DNA of 47,719 nt, taken from contig JAJRYR010000063.1 of NCBI GenBank assembly GCA_024275655.1, forward strand, positions 1 through 47,719, in the 5' to 3' direction. The position numbers were made by a program, and so were the translations under genes. The DNA comes from an archaeon (lineage in GTDB: Archaea; B1Sed10-29; WALL01; WAMD01). Shown one piece after another: positions 1-10,848 of the stretch. The notes under the pieces were generated by a model. That model had not been told where the DNA came from. It saw only the letters and a list, made by a program, of their open reading frames with translations, and did not search any database. Numbering within the stretch: position 1 is the first letter of the stretch; each line of letters opens with the position of its first letter.

Positions 1-49
1 GTTTTCTCCAGCGAACGATATTCCCTTATTTTGTTCGATGTAACGAACA

Positions 50-478
50 TCATTCTATTTGTAGTTCTTCAACTTTCTTTGGCAAATTTTTTATGTATTC
101 GGGGGTCACATCGTAGTAGGCCAACTGATCAGCTTTGTACATGCCTAAAAGGTACTCTGCCCTCTCCTTTGCAATTTCAAGTAAAGCATTTTTTATCAAT
201 CTGAGTTCTGGCTCAGGACCCAGGAACACCACTTCCCCATCCTGGAACCTAAAATAGCCAGAGGAGACTTCGGGTTCCTTTGGTTTGATCTCCACCTTAA
301 TAACCTTGCCATTCATCTTTATGTAAGCATTTTTCCCATCAGAATAAGTTTGAATTTCCCGAAAGGCAAGGACATTCTTCACCCTGGCTAGTAGGGAGTC
401 AACCACCTTGTTTAGCTTTCTGCCACCTATAACTGCCAGAGCCCTAACTAGTTTTCCAGGTATTGCCAGTTTTGCCAT
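50..478 (-). CDS. hypothetical protein (142 aa)
   Basis: Complete ORF, no family recognised. Confidence 0.6.
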   Translation of the reverse strand: MAKLAIPGKLVRALAVIGGRKLNKVVDSLLARVKNVLAFREIQTYSDGKNAYIKMNGKVIKVEIKPKEPEVSSGYFRFQDGEVVFLGPEPELRLIKNALLEIAKERAEYLLGMYKADQLAYYDVTPEYIKNLPKKVEELQIE

Positions 479-540
479 GCTTCATTTAACAGGGTAATTC
501 TATAAATATTTGTACTTGCTAATGAAATTGTGCTGTAGAG

Positions 541-909
541 GTGAAAGGAATGTTGGAGCTGCTCATGTACGTGTTGGTTGGGCTTGTTGCGGGGGTAATT
601 AGTGGTTTGATAGGTATTGGAGGAGGTATAATAATTGTGCCAGCATTGATTTTCTTGTTTGGCATGTCCCAGCATCAGGCCCAGGGAACCAGTCTAGCGA
701 TGCTTCTCCCTCCAATAGGTGCCTTGGCTGTCTGGAGCTATTGGAAAGCAGGGTACATAAACTGGACCGTTGCACTTGTGGCTGCCTTAGGATTCTTTTT
801 TGGTGGTTACATAGGTGCGAGTTTTGCTAATGGTGTTTCTGATCAGATCCTCAGAAGGATATTTGGGGTTGCGCTTTTGTTGATTGCCATATACATGATA
901 GTCAGGTGA
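541..909 (+). CDS. half-length TauE/SafE-type membrane permease (122 aa)
   Basis: GLVAGVISGLIGIGGGIIIVPAL motif, 4 predicted TM helices; about half the usual TauE length. Confidence 0.8.
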   Translation: MKGMLELLMYVLVGLVAGVISGLIGIGGGIIIVPALIFLFGMSQHQAQGTSLAMLLPPIGALAVWSYWKAGYINWTVALVAALGFFFGGYIGASFANGVSDQILRRIFGVALLLIAIYMIVR

Positions 910-962
910 TTCTTTTAATTTAGAAGGAGTGAATTAAAGAAGGGATTGGAGGGGTTATGGGT

Positions 963-2591
963 TTAGTCAAACTCTTCCCCACCAGGCATGTTGTTCTCGC
1001 TTCCACTGGATTTCTTGCTGGCCGCTATTATGTCGTCAATTCTCAAGATCATCTCTGCAGCTTCACTTGCAGAGGATATTGCTTGTTTCTTTACTCTCAT
1101 TGGTTCTAGAACATTGCCTTCCTTCATGTCTGCGATCTTCCCTTCAAATACATCTATTCCTAGGTGTGGGTTTTTCTCCTTTTCCTGCTTTGCCCTCAGT
1201 TCCACCAGCGTGTCAATTGGATCCATTCCAGCGCTTTCTGCTAGTGTGGTTGGGATTATCTCTAGAGCATTAGCGAATGCCTCTATTGCTAGTTGCTCTC
1301 TTCCTCCAACTGTTTTTGCATAGTCTCTTAGTTTCAATGCCAAGGCCACCTCTGGTGAACCTCCACCAGTGACAATCTTTCCATCTTCCATTGCACTGGA
1401 GACAACACCTATTGCATCGTTCAATGCTCTCTCTGCCTCATCCACCACGTGTTCTGTTCCTCCTCTCACCAAGATTGTGACTGCCTTTGGATCCTTGCAG
1501 TTCTCTACAAACACCATGTTCTCTCCGGAGATCTTTCTCTCCTCAACCTTCCCTGCGTATCCTAGGTCCTTTTCGCTTAGGTCCTTTATGCTGGTCACGA
1601 TTGTTGCTCCAGTGGCCTTTGCCAGCTTCTCCATGTCAGACTTTTTCACTCTTCTTACTGCTAGTATTCCTTCCTTTGCTAGGAAGTGCTGGGCCAGGTC
1701 ATCTATTCCTTTCTGGCAGAACACCACATTTGCCCCACTGGCCTTTATCTTGTCTACCATTTCTCTTAGCATTTTCTCTTCCTGGTCAAGGAAAGCCTGC
1801 AGCTGCTCTGGGCTGGTGATCCTTATCTCGGCGTCTGTTTCTGTCTCCTTGACCTCAATGGGTGCATTAATCAGAGCTATCTTTGCATCCTTAACAACTC
1901 TAGGCATTCCAGGATGCACTCTCTCCTTGTCGATTATTATACCGTTTATTAGCTCAGTGTCCTCAAGGTCTCCTCCCTGCTTCTTTTCAATCTTTATGTA
2001 ATCTGTGTCAATTATGGTCTTGCCATTCTCAGTCTCTGCCACCTGCTTCACTGCCTTAACCACGATCTCTGCCAGTTTCTCTCTAGCCTCCTCTACACCT
2101 TTACCAGTCATTGATGTGATTGCTAGCTTCTTCAAGGTCTCCTCGTCATCTGGCTTGACGTCCATTGCAATTCCATCCAAAAGCTCAACAGCCTTTTCGG
2201 CTGCCATCCTGTAACCCTTTATTATCACGGTTGGGTGGATCTTCTTGTCCAGTAGTTCCTCTGCCTTTCCTAGTAGCTCTCCTGCAATGACCACTGCTGT
2301 TGTGGTTCCATCTCCAACTTCCTTGTCCTGGGTCTTTGCAATCTCAACCATCATCTTTGCTGCTGGGTGTTCAACATTCATTTCCTCTAGAATTGTGGCC
2401 CCATCGTTTGTGACCACGATATCCCCTAGTTCGTCCACCAGCATCTTATCCATTCCTTTTGGACCTAGGGTTGATTTGACTGCATTAGCAACCGCTCTAG
2501 CAACCATAATATTCACTCTTTGGGCGTCTCGCCCAACAACCCTTTGGGTTCCTTCAGGCAATATCAATACTGGTTGTCCACTTAGCTGCAT
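963..2591 (-). CDS. thermosome (group II chaperonin) subunit
   Basis: [42 protein letters not shown] motifs; upstream AGGAGGGTGAT Shine-Dalgarno. Confidence 0.98.
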   Translation of the reverse strand: MQLSGQPVLILPEGTQRVVGRDAQRVNIMVARAVANAVKSTLGPKGMDKMLVDELGDIVVTNDGATILEEMNVEHPAAKMMVEIAKTQDKEVGDGTTTAVVIAGELLGKAEELLDKKIHPTVIIKGYRMAAEKAVELLDGIAMDVKPDDEETLKKLAITSMTGKGVEEAREKLAEIVVKAVKQVAETENGKTIIDTDYIKIEKKQGGDLEDTELINGIIIDKERVHPGMPRVVKDAKIALINAPIEVKETETDAEIRITSPEQLQAFLDQEEKMLREMVDKIKASGANVVFCQKGIDDLAQHFLAKEGILAVRRVKKSDMEKLAKATGATIVTSIKDLSEKDLGYAGKVEERKISGENMVFVENCKDPKAVTILVRGGTEHVVDEAERALNDAIGVVSSAMEDGKIVTGGGSPEVALALKLRDYAKTVGGREQLAIEAFANALEIIPTTLAESAGMDPIDTLVELRAKQEKEKNPHLGIDVFEGKIADMKEGNVLEPMRVKKQAISSASEAAEMILRIDDIIAASKKSSGSENNMPGGEEFD

Positions 2592-2712
2592 TTCTCATCA
2601 CCCTCCTGAAATTATATTTTTAATATGAGCCAGTATAGAACCAGCTGTATTTCTGTTCTAGCTTAAGGGTTTTATAAATGTAAAAAATTAGTGGATATCC
2701 ACTTAACAAGTA

Positions 2713-3150
2713 TCACCCTTTCTTTTTCTTCACCTTCTCTACTAGAACCTTTATTCGTGGGTACATCTCCACCATTCCGCCTAGCCGTATTTCGTGTTCT
2801 TTCCCAGGTTTGAGTTCGTGCTCATCACCTGTTATCAAAGGTTTTCCCTCTACAACGTTGGATCCCTTGGAAATTAGAACTAGCTTTCCACCTTTATGGA
2901 TTATTTCTACTCCCCTGACTGACTCAGGTATCGGTACAGAGGGGAGATTGTGAATGGTGTCTCCGTGAGAAACAGCTAGGTTCGTCTTAGAGCTAGATCT
3001 TTCAATTTTTATGCGCTCTTCAGGGAGTAGGTCGATGGTAATACGTTTCTCGTGTCTTTTTCCAAAAACGTCCACAATTGAGGATATCTTAACTCTAAGG
3101 AGAGTTTCATGTTTTTTCCTTCTAGATCTCCTGCCAGGCATTTCAACCAC
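2713..3150 (-). CDS. hypothetical basic protein (145 aa)
   Basis: Complete ORF, no family recognised. Confidence 0.6.
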   Translation of the reverse strand: MVEMPGRRSRRKKHETLLRVKISSIVDVFGKRHEKRITIDLLPEERIKIERSSSKTNLAVSHGDTIHNLPSVPIPESVRGVEIIHKGGKLVLISKGSNVVEGKPLITGDEHELKPGKEHEIRLGGMVEMYPRIKVLVEKVKKKKG

Positions 3151-3204
3151 AGTAATTTAAGGGTTGCGCACTAATTTAAAGTTAGTCCTACATAAACCTC
3201 GTTA

Positions 3205-3612
3205 ATGATACTTGTGTTGGGATTGGGGAACGATCTTTCTAGGATGGACAGCCTAGGCACAGAGATAGTAAAGGAATTGGAAAACCGATCTACAAAAGAT
3301 GTAGTTTATCTATCTTGTGGTTCTGCACCGGAAAACTTTGTATCCAAGTGTCTAGACCAACGCGTTGAAAAGCTCATTGTGGTGGATGTTGGAGAGTTCG
3401 GTGGGAGAGCTGGAGATGTAAAGATTTTTACAGAGATCATTGAGGCTGGAGTGCAATCCACTCACAAGCCCAAACTTTCTCATCTAGTTAAGCTACTTGA
3501 TCCAGAAGAAGTGTATTTCGTTCTGATCCAGAGGGGTTCTTTACTATCTCAGGTGAAAGAAAAGGTTTTCCGGGTCCTGGATGATCTAGTCCACCAGTCT
3601 CCAACTTACTAG
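3205..3612 (+). CDS. hydrogenase maturation protease (HycI/HyaD-like)
   Basis: GLGNDLSRMDSLG, VDVGEFGGRAGDV and THKPKLSHLVKLL match the three Ni-sensing/active-site regions of the M52 family. Confidence 0.8.
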   Translation: MILVLGLGNDLSRMDSLGTEIVKELENRSTKDVVYLSCGSAPENFVSKCLDQRVEKLIVVDVGEFGGRAGDVKIFTEIIEAGVQSTHKPKLSHLVKLLDPEEVYFVLIQRGSLLSQVKEKVFRVLDDLVHQSPTY

Positions 3613-3957
3613 TTACTCAACCCGGGCTTCAGCTTCTGTTCCACTGATTATTCCAGCCTTTTTCCCGCACTTTGGACATGTCCAGTCTATCGGGATCACG
3701 TGCAGGTGCGGGACAGAATCTATTTCTCCCTTGAATCCGCAGTGGGGACATTCAATTACCAGGGGGATCTCGTAAAACTCTATCTCCAGGTTTTCATATT
3801 CGGTCCCCTTTGCCAACTGTTTGAACAGTGAGATAAAGGTTTCCCTGGGCACGCTCCTGGCTTTTCCCATCTTTACCACTAGTTTGTGTACTGGTCCTTT
3901 ACTTCCCTCTTGAACAACTAGATCAAAGGCCTTCTTTACGATTCCCCATTCATGCAT
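3613..3957 (-). CDS. hypA: hydrogenase nickel incorporation protein HypA
   Basis: N-terminal MHEW and two CPxCG zinc knuckles. Confidence 0.93.
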   Translation of the reverse strand: MHEWGIVKKAFDLVVQEGSKGPVHKLVVKMGKARSVPRETFISLFKQLAKGTEYENLEIEFYEIPLVIECPHCGFKGEIDSVPHLHVIPIDWTCPKCGKKAGIISGTEAEARVE

Positions 3958-4354
3958 TTCTTTTCCTCCTCGTTTGAAGAAGGTTCAACGCTTTTTCCAG
4001 GCTGGCCCGTATAAATGGAGGTTTAGGTGGACACCCTGGAACGGTTATATCCACTGCAACCCACTTGTTTAAAGGAGCATTGCTGGTTTCTTTAAACACA
4101 TTCCCAGTGATTGGGCAAATACCCATGGCGATTATTACTGGTTTGTTTTTCATTTTGTCTACTTCATGAATGATTTGTTTAAACTCTTCCAAGAAATTGT
4201 TGGTTATTGTTCCAGTGAACACCAGGATGTCTGCGGTTTTGAATTCCTGATCACTGACTAGTTCGATCCCTAGATCACAGACGCTTAGCACGCTCGCAAT
4301 TTCCATTTCACATCCTGAGCAACTTCCAGTATCAATGACTGCTAGCCTGGCCAT
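3950..4354 (-). CDS. [NiFe] hydrogenase small subunit (Ech/group 4-like)
   Basis: CSGCE, GICP, GCPPKP cysteine motifs; short 134-aa form; overlaps large subunit gene. Confidence 0.88.
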   Translation of the reverse strand: MARLAVIDTGSCSGCEMEIASVLSVCDLGIELVSDQEFKTADILVFTGTITNNFLEEFKQIIHEVDKMKNKPVIIAMGICPITGNVFKETSNAPLNKWVAVDITVPGCPPKPPFIRASLEKALNLLQTRRKRNA

Positions 4355-5435
4355 ATATCCACTCCCTACCGTTTTCCACGACTATTATCCTTTCCGCACA
4401 TGTGTAGCAAGGATCTATTGTTAAGAATGTCGGACTCAACTGTTCCAGTTCCAAGCCCACCAGGAGCTTTGGAAGTATGGATAGGTTCCTGTTGGTTGGT
4501 GTGGTAATTTCCAAGTTCGTTATCACATCTTCCCTCACTTCAACCACATGTGTGTTTACTCCCCTGGGCGCTTCGCACGTGCCAGTCCTTTTCCCAGTTA
4601 GACTGGAAACCCTTTCCCTTACGTTCCCTGGTGGCAACGCCCTAACAGCCTCTTCTATCAAATCTACACTGTGAAGTACCTCATCCATTCTTACCTTCAG
4701 CCTTTCTAGGGAATCCCCCTTCGTTCCCAGGATTTCACTGAAACCCAAATCTCTATATGCAAAATAGCCAGTCAATCTCTCGTCGCAGGAAACCCCACTC
4801 GCTCTGGCCAGAGGACCAACTAGACCGTATTCTTCCACGTCCTTCTTACTAATCCTAGCTAGTCCCTCCAATTTGCCTACGAGGTTTTCGTTCGCCAGCA
4901 TGCCTTCAAACAGTGGGGAGACTGCATCTCTGAACTCCTTCATAGACCTTGCAATTTGATTCCTATCGTTTTCTGTGAGATCAAATACAACCCCCCCAAC
5001 GGTCTGCACATTTGGATGGATTCTTAAACCTCTAGTTTTCTCCAGTAGGTTTAGGATGATCTCTCTTGCCTTGTACATGGGTTTGAAATCCAGCCCCACA
5101 TCCTCAGCTACAAGGGCAAACCAAAGGGTGTGACTGGTTATTCTTTCCATCTCTGAGTATATCACTCGGATATAGTTTGCTCTCCTGGGAGCTGATACGC
5201 CTGCAATGCCTTCCAGGGCCCTAACAAACGCATTTGTGTGTGCTAAACTACAAATACCGCAAATTCTCTCCACTAGGGGAAGGGCCTGTTGCCAAGTTTT
5301 CCCTTTGCACAAGTCTTCTATGTCTCTCCTCCTATGTTCCAGGTTGGTTTCTACCTTTTCAATCTTCTTATCCTCCCCCAACCAAACCTTCACGGTTTTA
5401 TAATCTTCTAGTAAAGAGAAAAAAGGTTTTACCAT
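4332..5435 (-). CDS. [NiFe] hydrogenase large subunit (Ech/group 4-like)
   Basis: L1 motif RICGICSLAH and L2 motif DPCYTCAER followed by an 18-aa C-terminal extension. Confidence 0.92.
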   Translation of the reverse strand: MVKPFFSLLEDYKTVKVWLGEDKKIEKVETNLEHRRRDIEDLCKGKTWQQALPLVERICGICSLAHTNAFVRALEGIAGVSAPRRANYIRVIYSEMERITSHTLWFALVAEDVGLDFKPMYKAREIILNLLEKTRGLRIHPNVQTVGGVVFDLTENDRNQIARSMKEFRDAVSPLFEGMLANENLVGKLEGLARISKKDVEEYGLVGPLARASGVSCDERLTGYFAYRDLGFSEILGTKGDSLERLKVRMDEVLHSVDLIEEAVRALPPGNVRERVSSLTGKRTGTCEAPRGVNTHVVEVREDVITNLEITTPTNRNLSILPKLLVGLELEQLSPTFLTIDPCYTCAERIIVVENGREWIYGQASSH

Positions 5436-5443
5436 TCTCTCAC

Positions 5444-6217
5444 CTATACTCCAGCATTTTCCAATGATTTACTGCATGGGCAATCGCGTTTCTCTGGTAT
5501 TCTGGGCACTGCCAATTTTAGCAAGGCCTTCACGTTGTCTATGTTCTTGGCCATGGTCTCTAGAACTTCCTTTGTATCCACTGGTTTGTCTGCCCATACA
5601 TCATAGTCTGTAACCATGGATATGTTTGCGTAGCAAATCTCTAGTTCTCTTGCCAGGTTTATTTCTGGAACTAGGGTCATTCCAATTATATCTGCGAATT
5701 GTCTGAACATCCTAGACTCTGCCCTAGTTGAGAATCTGGGACCTTCTATACAAATGTAAGTACCAGTCTCCTTGAACTGCAGTCCTAGCTCTCTGGCAGA
5801 ATCGATTAACACCTTCCTAATCTCTGGACAGAATGGATCTGCAAAGCCCACGTGGTAGACCTTGCCACCATCGTAGAATGTGTAGTCTCTCTTTTTTGTG
5901 AAGTCGATGAACTGATCTACGAACACAATATCTCCAGGTTTATACTCTTCCTGCAGTGAACCCACGGCATTCACTCCAATTATTCTCTCCACTCCCAGCT
6001 CGTGTAAAGCCCATATATTTGCCCTATAATTTACCTTGTGTGGAGGGATGGTATGTCCTATTCCGTGTCTAGGTATAAACGCAACCTCCACACCCTCAAG
6101 CTTTCCTACTTGAGCAGGTGCGGAGGGAGACCCATAGGGGGTGGCAATCTTAACTTCTCTTGGATCCTCCAATAATTCATAAAATCCGGACCCTCCAATT
6201 ATCCCAATTTTTACCAT
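5444..6217 (-). CDS. S-methyl-5'-thioadenosine/thioinosine phosphorylase
   Basis: [55 protein letters not shown]. Confidence 0.95.
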   Translation of the reverse strand: MVKIGIIGGSGFYELLEDPREVKIATPYGSPSAPAQVGKLEGVEVAFIPRHGIGHTIPPHKVNYRANIWALHELGVERIIGVNAVGSLQEEYKPGDIVFVDQFIDFTKKRDYTFYDGGKVYHVGFADPFCPEIRKVLIDSARELGLQFKETGTYICIEGPRFSTRAESRMFRQFADIIGMTLVPEINLARELEICYANISMVTDYDVWADKPVDTKEVLETMAKNIDNVKALLKLAVPRIPEKRDCPCSKSLENAGV

Positions 6218-6227
6218 TATATCACCT

Positions 6228-6899
6228 CTACCTCACCAGCCTTGTTAAGTAATACATTTCTTTGCCTTCTACTTGCTTAACTCCAACAACATCTCTGTCA
6301 GCCAGGTCCCCCAGGGCTTCCCTGACGTCTGAGATTGGGACATCAACCCCATGCTCCCTGTGGAAGTACTCTACGATTTCTCCTGGAGACATTTCCTTGG
6401 ATTCCAGCATTTTCTGGATTAGGTTTGCAAGGTCCTCCCAGTAGTTCCAGGGGAATATCATCCATGCCCACTCGGTTTCTCTTCCGTAGTAATCTGGTGT
6501 ATACTTTGATGCCACTATGTGTAGAAGAGTTGCCGTTCTAACTTCGCTGGGATTTCCAGCCTCTAACACATGTTTCCTAGCTAATTCTAGGCTTTGGCCG
6601 GTATCGGTTATGTCATCGGCAACCAAGACTTTCTTTCCTTCCAAATTCACATTCAGACCCTGGTGCAGTTTTGCGCCTTCCTGGTCCTTCTCTGCTGTTA
6701 TCCCCCAGTGACCAACCTTTATTGAATATAGATCCTTGACCCCCAGGAGATCGCATAGAACTCTTGCGTGGAACCAACCGCCCCTTGCAACTCCAACTAT
6801 TGCGTCGGGTTGAAAACCAGATGCCTTTACTTTTCTTGCAGTTTCCTTGGCCAATTCGTACACATCGTCCCAGGATAGGATTTTACATCTTATGCCCAT
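6228..6899 (-). CDS. purine phosphoribosyltransferase with C-terminal winged-helix-like extension
   Basis: PRPP motif [22 protein letters not shown]. Confidence 0.88.
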   Translation of the reverse strand: MGIRCKILSWDDVYELAKETARKVKASGFQPDAIVGVARGGWFHARVLCDLLGVKDLYSIKVGHWGITAEKDQEGAKLHQGLNVNLEGKKVLVADDITDTGQSLELARKHVLEAGNPSEVRTATLLHIVASKYTPDYYGRETEWAWMIFPWNYWEDLANLIQKMLESKEMSPGEIVEYFHREHGVDVPISDVREALGDLADRDVVGVKQVEGKEMYYLTRLVR

Positions 6900-6954
6900 C
6901 TACCCCACCAGGATAATTTAGTTTGCTGATATTATTTAGGTTTTCCCTGTAAAA

Positions 6955-8007
6955 TTATGCTTTGATTATCTTGTAAGATGCTCTTTTCAATCTGTTCATT
7001 ATAGCTAGGCCCAGCCCAACACTTTCGATCCCTTCTGCAATTATTATATCTACATCCTCTTCGTCAAATTCCCTTAAGGTTTTGAACAGGTTTCTGGCAA
7101 TCGTTTCGAAGTCATTTCCTATGATCTTCGTTACGTCCGCACCATATCTCTGTCTCATATCAGTAACCATCACTCCGATCTTCTTCCCCTCTCTTTTGTA
7201 TTTTGTGATGAGCTCTCGGATTTTTTCATTGACTTTTTCTGTGTTGCCCTCAACAACTATTACGTCAGCGTTAGGAGCGTAGTGCCTGTATTTCATCCCA
7301 GGTGATTTAACAATGGTCTTTACTTTCCTTCCTTCAACAGCAGGGTGCACCTGGACTTCTCCCAGGAGTCTTTCTAGGTCTTCCGGAGTGATTCCTCCAG
7401 GTCTCAGTATTGTTGGTGGATCCACAGTCAAATCCAGAACAGTAGATTCCAAGCCAATTTGTGTTTCGCCAGCATCTATGATTACATCTATCTTTCCATA
7501 CAAATCGCGTATTACATGTTCTCCAGATGTGGGGCTGGGTTTACCAGAGAGATTTGCTGAGGGAGCAGCTACAGGTACTTTGGACTCTTCTATCAGTGTT
7601 AGGGCGATTTTGTGGGCAGGCATTCTAATGGCCACAGTATCTAGGCCACCAGTGGTGGTGCTGGGAACTATCTCAGATTTCTTTAGAATGAGTGTTAGGG
7701 GACCCGGCCAGAAAGCGTCCATCAATTCTTCTGCTTCCTTTGGAACTTCGCTTGCCAGCTTGTATACCTCTGCCTTACTAGCTATATGGACTATTAGGGG
7801 ATTATCAGCAGGTCTTACCTTTACTTCGAATATTTTCTTCACAGCTTTACTGTCCAGAGCATTAGCCCCCAGTCCGTAGACGGTTTCTGTGGGGAATGCC
7901 ACCAATCCTCCTTTTCTCAGGACTTCTGCAGCTATCTTGATCTTTGACCTCATCTTCTCGTCTTCCCAGGAATCCTGTGGGCCCAATGTTATAACTAGGG
8001 TTTGCAT
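6955..8007 (-). CDS. L-threonylcarbamoyladenylate synthase (Sua5/TsaC family)
   Basis: GGLVAFPTETVYGLGANA, KVRPADNPLIVHI, SANLSGKPSPT plus Sua5 C-terminal domain. Confidence 0.95.
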   Translation of the reverse strand: MQTLVITLGPQDSWEDEKMRSKIKIAAEVLRKGGLVAFPTETVYGLGANALDSKAVKKIFEVKVRPADNPLIVHIASKAEVYKLASEVPKEAEELMDAFWPGPLTLILKKSEIVPSTTTGGLDTVAIRMPAHKIALTLIEESKVPVAAPSANLSGKPSPTSGEHVIRDLYGKIDVIIDAGETQIGLESTVLDLTVDPPTILRPGGITPEDLERLLGEVQVHPAVEGRKVKTIVKSPGMKYRHYAPNADVIVVEGNTEKVNEKIRELITKYKREGKKIGVMVTDMRQRYGADVTKIIGNDFETIARNLFKTLREFDEEDVDIIIAEGIESVGLGLAIMNRLKRASYKIIKA

Positions 8008-8048
8008 AGCAGTAAATAAAGAATAAAAAAGTTTAAAAAGGAAAACAG

Positions 8049-8063
8049 CGAAAAATTTATAAA
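8049..8063 (+). promoter_or_regulatory. BRE/TATA of Gar1-TFB operon
   Basis: CGAAAAATTTATAAA about 25-30 nt upstream of the Gar1 ATG. Confidence 0.6.
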
Positions 8064-8087
8064 GGTTTCTGTGAGAAGTGGGTTCTC

Positions 8088-8309
8088 ATGAGAGTGCTTG
8101 GGATTGCAGAGAATATATCAGCTTCTGGGAAGCTGATTGTGAGATGCTCAGGAAGAGTTCACCTAAGAATTGGCCAGAAAGTGTTTTTAAATGGAAAGGC
8201 CGTGGGGAAGGTGCACGATGTTGTGGGACCCGTTTCTAGGCCCTGGGTGTTGGTGGATGTGGGGGCGAACCCCCAGGCCCTTGTGGGCAAAGAGTTGTGC
8301 GTAAGGTGA
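8088..8309 (+). CDS. gar1: H/ACA RNP protein Gar1
   Basis: [35 protein letters not shown]; adjacent to TFB as in other archaea. Confidence 0.88.
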   Translation: MRVLGIAENISASGKLIVRCSGRVHLRIGQKVFLNGKAVGKVHDVVGPVSRPWVLVDVGANPQALVGKELCVR

Positions 8310-8313
8310 GATT

Positions 8314-9861
8314 ATGGCGGGAAAGAAGAAGAAAAAGAAGTCTGAAAAGAAGAAAAAGGAAGCAAGGAAGACTGCTAAGAAAAAGGTCAGCAAGGGCAAG
8401 AAGTCAAAAGCAAAGGCAAGCACAAAGAAAAAGCAAACCAAATCCAAGAAAAGCGTGAAGGCGAAAAGCAAGAAAGCAAAGAAAACCAAGAAGACCAGCG
8501 GAAAGGCGAAGAAGACGGTGAAGAAAACTGCCAAGAAAGCTACAAAGAAAACCACTAAAAAGGCAACAAAGAAATCTGCCAAGAAAAAGACAGTGAAAAA
8601 GACCAGTAAGAAGAAAACCACAAAGAAGACAACTAAGAAAAAGGCGGGCAAGACCACCAAGAAAGCCAAAAAGAAGCAGGCAAAAAAGGAAAAGAAGAAA
8701 GAAGTAAAGAGACCTGCTAAGAAAAAGGAGAAAAAAGGAAAAAAGGAAAAAGCTGTTGAGGAAGAAGAGATCGTGATAATCAAACTAGAAGCCGAACCAG
8801 AGGAACAAGAGGAGGGACCAAGGGAGCAAAAGATAGTTATTGAGCTCCCCGAAAAAGAGGAGATCCCTGGACCTGAACCAAAGCCAGAGGAGCCAGTGGA
8901 ACTAGTGCAGGAGGAGGCAAAGGAGATCCCGAGAGAGGCTCCGCAGCCAGGAAAGCCCAGGTGTCCTGATTGTGGATCCACAAACCTAAGATGGGATTAT
9001 GAAAAGGCGGAGCTAGTATGCTTGGACTGCGGGTCAATAATTGAAGAGAGCATGATTGACTATGGGCCAGAATGGAGAGCATTTGATTCCTATCAAAAGA
9101 CAAAAAGGCAAAGAACAGGATCCCCAATAAAGTACACAAAGCCCAACAAAGGGTTGGTAACAGAGATAGATAGATACAATAGAGATATAAGAGGTAGCAA
9201 GCTCTCTCCACAGGCGGCTAGCCAAATGGGAAGGCTTAGAAAATGGCACAAGAGATCCAGTATTGCCAGCTCAATAGAGAGAAATCTAACCATTGCCATG
9301 GGAGACCTGGAAAGGATTTCTTCTTATTTAGGTTTACCACCAAACATACGAGAAGCAGCGGCTCTGCTTTATAGAAAGGCAGTAGAAAAAGGGCTAATCC
9401 GAGGAAGGTTAATAGAGAGCGTGGTCGCAGCTGTTGTATACATGATATGTAGACAGTATGGAATACCTAGAACTCTAGATGAGATTGCAGAAGTGTCAGG
9501 AATCTCAAAGAAGGAGATTGGAAGAACTTACAGATTCTTGAAGAAGGAGTTGTACGTAGATGTGCCTTTGACAAATCCAATATACTATGTCCCTAGATTT
9601 GCGAGTGCACTGGGATTGAGCGGAAAAGTGCAGGAGAAAGCAAAGGAAATCTTGCAGGATGCAGTTGAGAAAGGATTGATAAGTGGAAGAGGACCTACGG
9701 GCGTTGCAGCGGCTGCTGTTTACATTGCCAGCGTGATGATGGGTGAAAGGAGAACGCAGAAGGAAGTGGCAGAGGTAGCTGGAGTTACGGAAGTAACCAT
9801 AAGGAACAGATACAGAGAGCTAAAAAGAGAGTTAAACCTGGATATACAGGAGGAGGACTAA
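8314..9861 (+). CDS. tfb: transcription initiation factor TFB with N-terminal lysine-rich H1-like tail and acidic linker
   Basis: Zn ribbon [24 protein letters not shown] from residue 217, B-finger region, two cyclin repeats; residues 1-146 about 54% Lys. Confidence 0.95.
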   Translation: MAGKKKKKKSEKKKKEARKTAKKKVSKGKKSKAKASTKKKQTKSKKSVKAKSKKAKKTKKTSGKAKKTVKKTAKKATKKTTKKATKKSAKKKTVKKTSKKKTTKKTTKKKAGKTTKKAKKKQAKKEKKKEVKRPAKKKEKKGKKEKAVEEEEIVIIKLEAEPEEQEEGPREQKIVIELPEKEEIPGPEPKPEEPVELVQEEAKEIPREAPQPGKPRCPDCGSTNLRWDYEKAELVCLDCGSIIEESMIDYGPEWRAFDSYQKTKRQRTGSPIKYTKPNKGLVTEIDRYNRDIRGSKLSPQAASQMGRLRKWHKRSSIASSIERNLTIAMGDLERISSYLGLPPNIREAAALLYRKAVEKGLIRGRLIESVVAAVVYMICRQYGIPRTLDEIAEVSGISKKEIGRTYRFLKKELYVDVPLTNPIYYVPRFASALGLSGKVQEKAKEILQDAVEKGLISGRGPTGVAAAAVYIASVMMGERRTQKEVAEVAGVTEVTIRNRYRELKRELNLDIQEED

Positions 9862-10172
9862 CCCCTAACCCCAAACTTATCCACAACCCTCTTTACCTTT
9901 TCTAGGCTTCTGGTGGTCACGAATATTTTCTCCCCTAGCTGTTCTAGAAGAGCATCTTCAATCCATCGCCCCACCGTGGCATAGTGCACGCCTGTCTTTG
10001 AGAAAATAATAGTGTCGTTATCATAGATACTTAGGAACTTTACGTTCCTGGAGTGTTTTCTCTCAACATTTTTCAGGATCCTTCTAAGCTGGTCTTTAGA
10101 GAGATTGTGGCTTCCGAACATGGATACTCCTCGTATGAATGCTACTCCTATTTTTCCGTTTTTAGGATTCAT
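9858..10172 (-). CDS. DUF1697-like protein
   Basis: [24 protein letters not shown] resembles the DUF1697 N-terminus; ORF track extends to 10211. Confidence 0.5.
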   Translation of the reverse strand: MNPKNGKIGVAFIRGVSMFGSHNLSKDQLRRILKNVERKHSRNVKFLSIYDNDTIIFSKTGVHYATVGRWIEDALLEQLGEKIFVTTRSLEKVKRVVDKFGVRG

Positions 10173-10224
10173 ACGTTTAATTGCGAAGAAAATGAATATA
10201 AAATATCCCATCGTAAACTAGGAT

Positions 10225-10848
10225 ATGTTCGTGGTATTTGAGGGTATAGATGCTAGTGGTAAGGAAACCCAGGCTAAGCTTCTGGAAAAGGCATTGAAGA
10301 AGAAAGGATACAAGGTTGTGTACATAGACTTTCCAGATTATAAGAATCCGATAGGAAAAATGATTCGAAAATTTTTGGACAAAAAGGTTGAACTGGACGT
10401 AGAGACCAGGGCATTGTTGTATGCGGCTGATAGGAGGTACAGGTATAAGGATATAAAGAAGGCTTTGGACGAAGGGAAGATAGTTATATGCGATAGATAC
10501 TGCTACTCGAACATAGCGTACCAGGGAAGCTTGGGTGCAAAGCCCAGCTGGTTAGCCAGCTTGGACGCGACACTAATATTTCCAGATGTTGTGTTCCTGA
10601 TGGACATTCCTGCAAAGGAATCACTGAAGAGAAGAACCAGGAAGGACAGGTATGCTAGTAAGAAAGCATTTCTGGAAAAGGTTAGAGAAGCTTATCTTAA
10701 CATGGCCAATGGAACCATTCAACCCTTCAGAGCCTATGGTGACTATGCTGAGTGGATTGTCTTGGATGGGAGGAGGCCAATAGATGAGATACACGAAAGG
10801 ATAATGAGGGAAATTGAACTTAGGCTTCCCAGAGGGGGTGAAGAGTAA
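10225..10848 (+). CDS. tmk: thymidylate kinase
   Basis: FEGIDASGKETQAKLL P-loop, DRYCYSNIAYQG. Confidence 0.96.
   Translation: MFVVFEGIDASGKETQAKLLEKALKKKGYKVVYIDFPDYKNPIGKMIRKFLDKKVELDVETRALLYAADRRYRYKDIKKALDEGKIVICDRYCYSNIAYQGSLGAKPSWLASLDATLIFPDVVFLMDIPAKESLKRRTRKDRYASKKAFLEKVREAYLNMANGTIQPFRAYGDYAEWIVLDGRRPIDEIHERIMREIELRLPRGGEE

Noticed and set aside
988-2628. Plus-strand Ser-rich ORFs antisense to the thermosome
   Set aside because: Shadow ORFs from codon bias opposite a strongly conserved gene.
8187-8981. Long minus-strand ORF rich in Phe/Ser opposite TFB
   Set aside because: Mirror of the AAG-rich lysine tail; TFB on the plus strand has clear homology and an RBS context.
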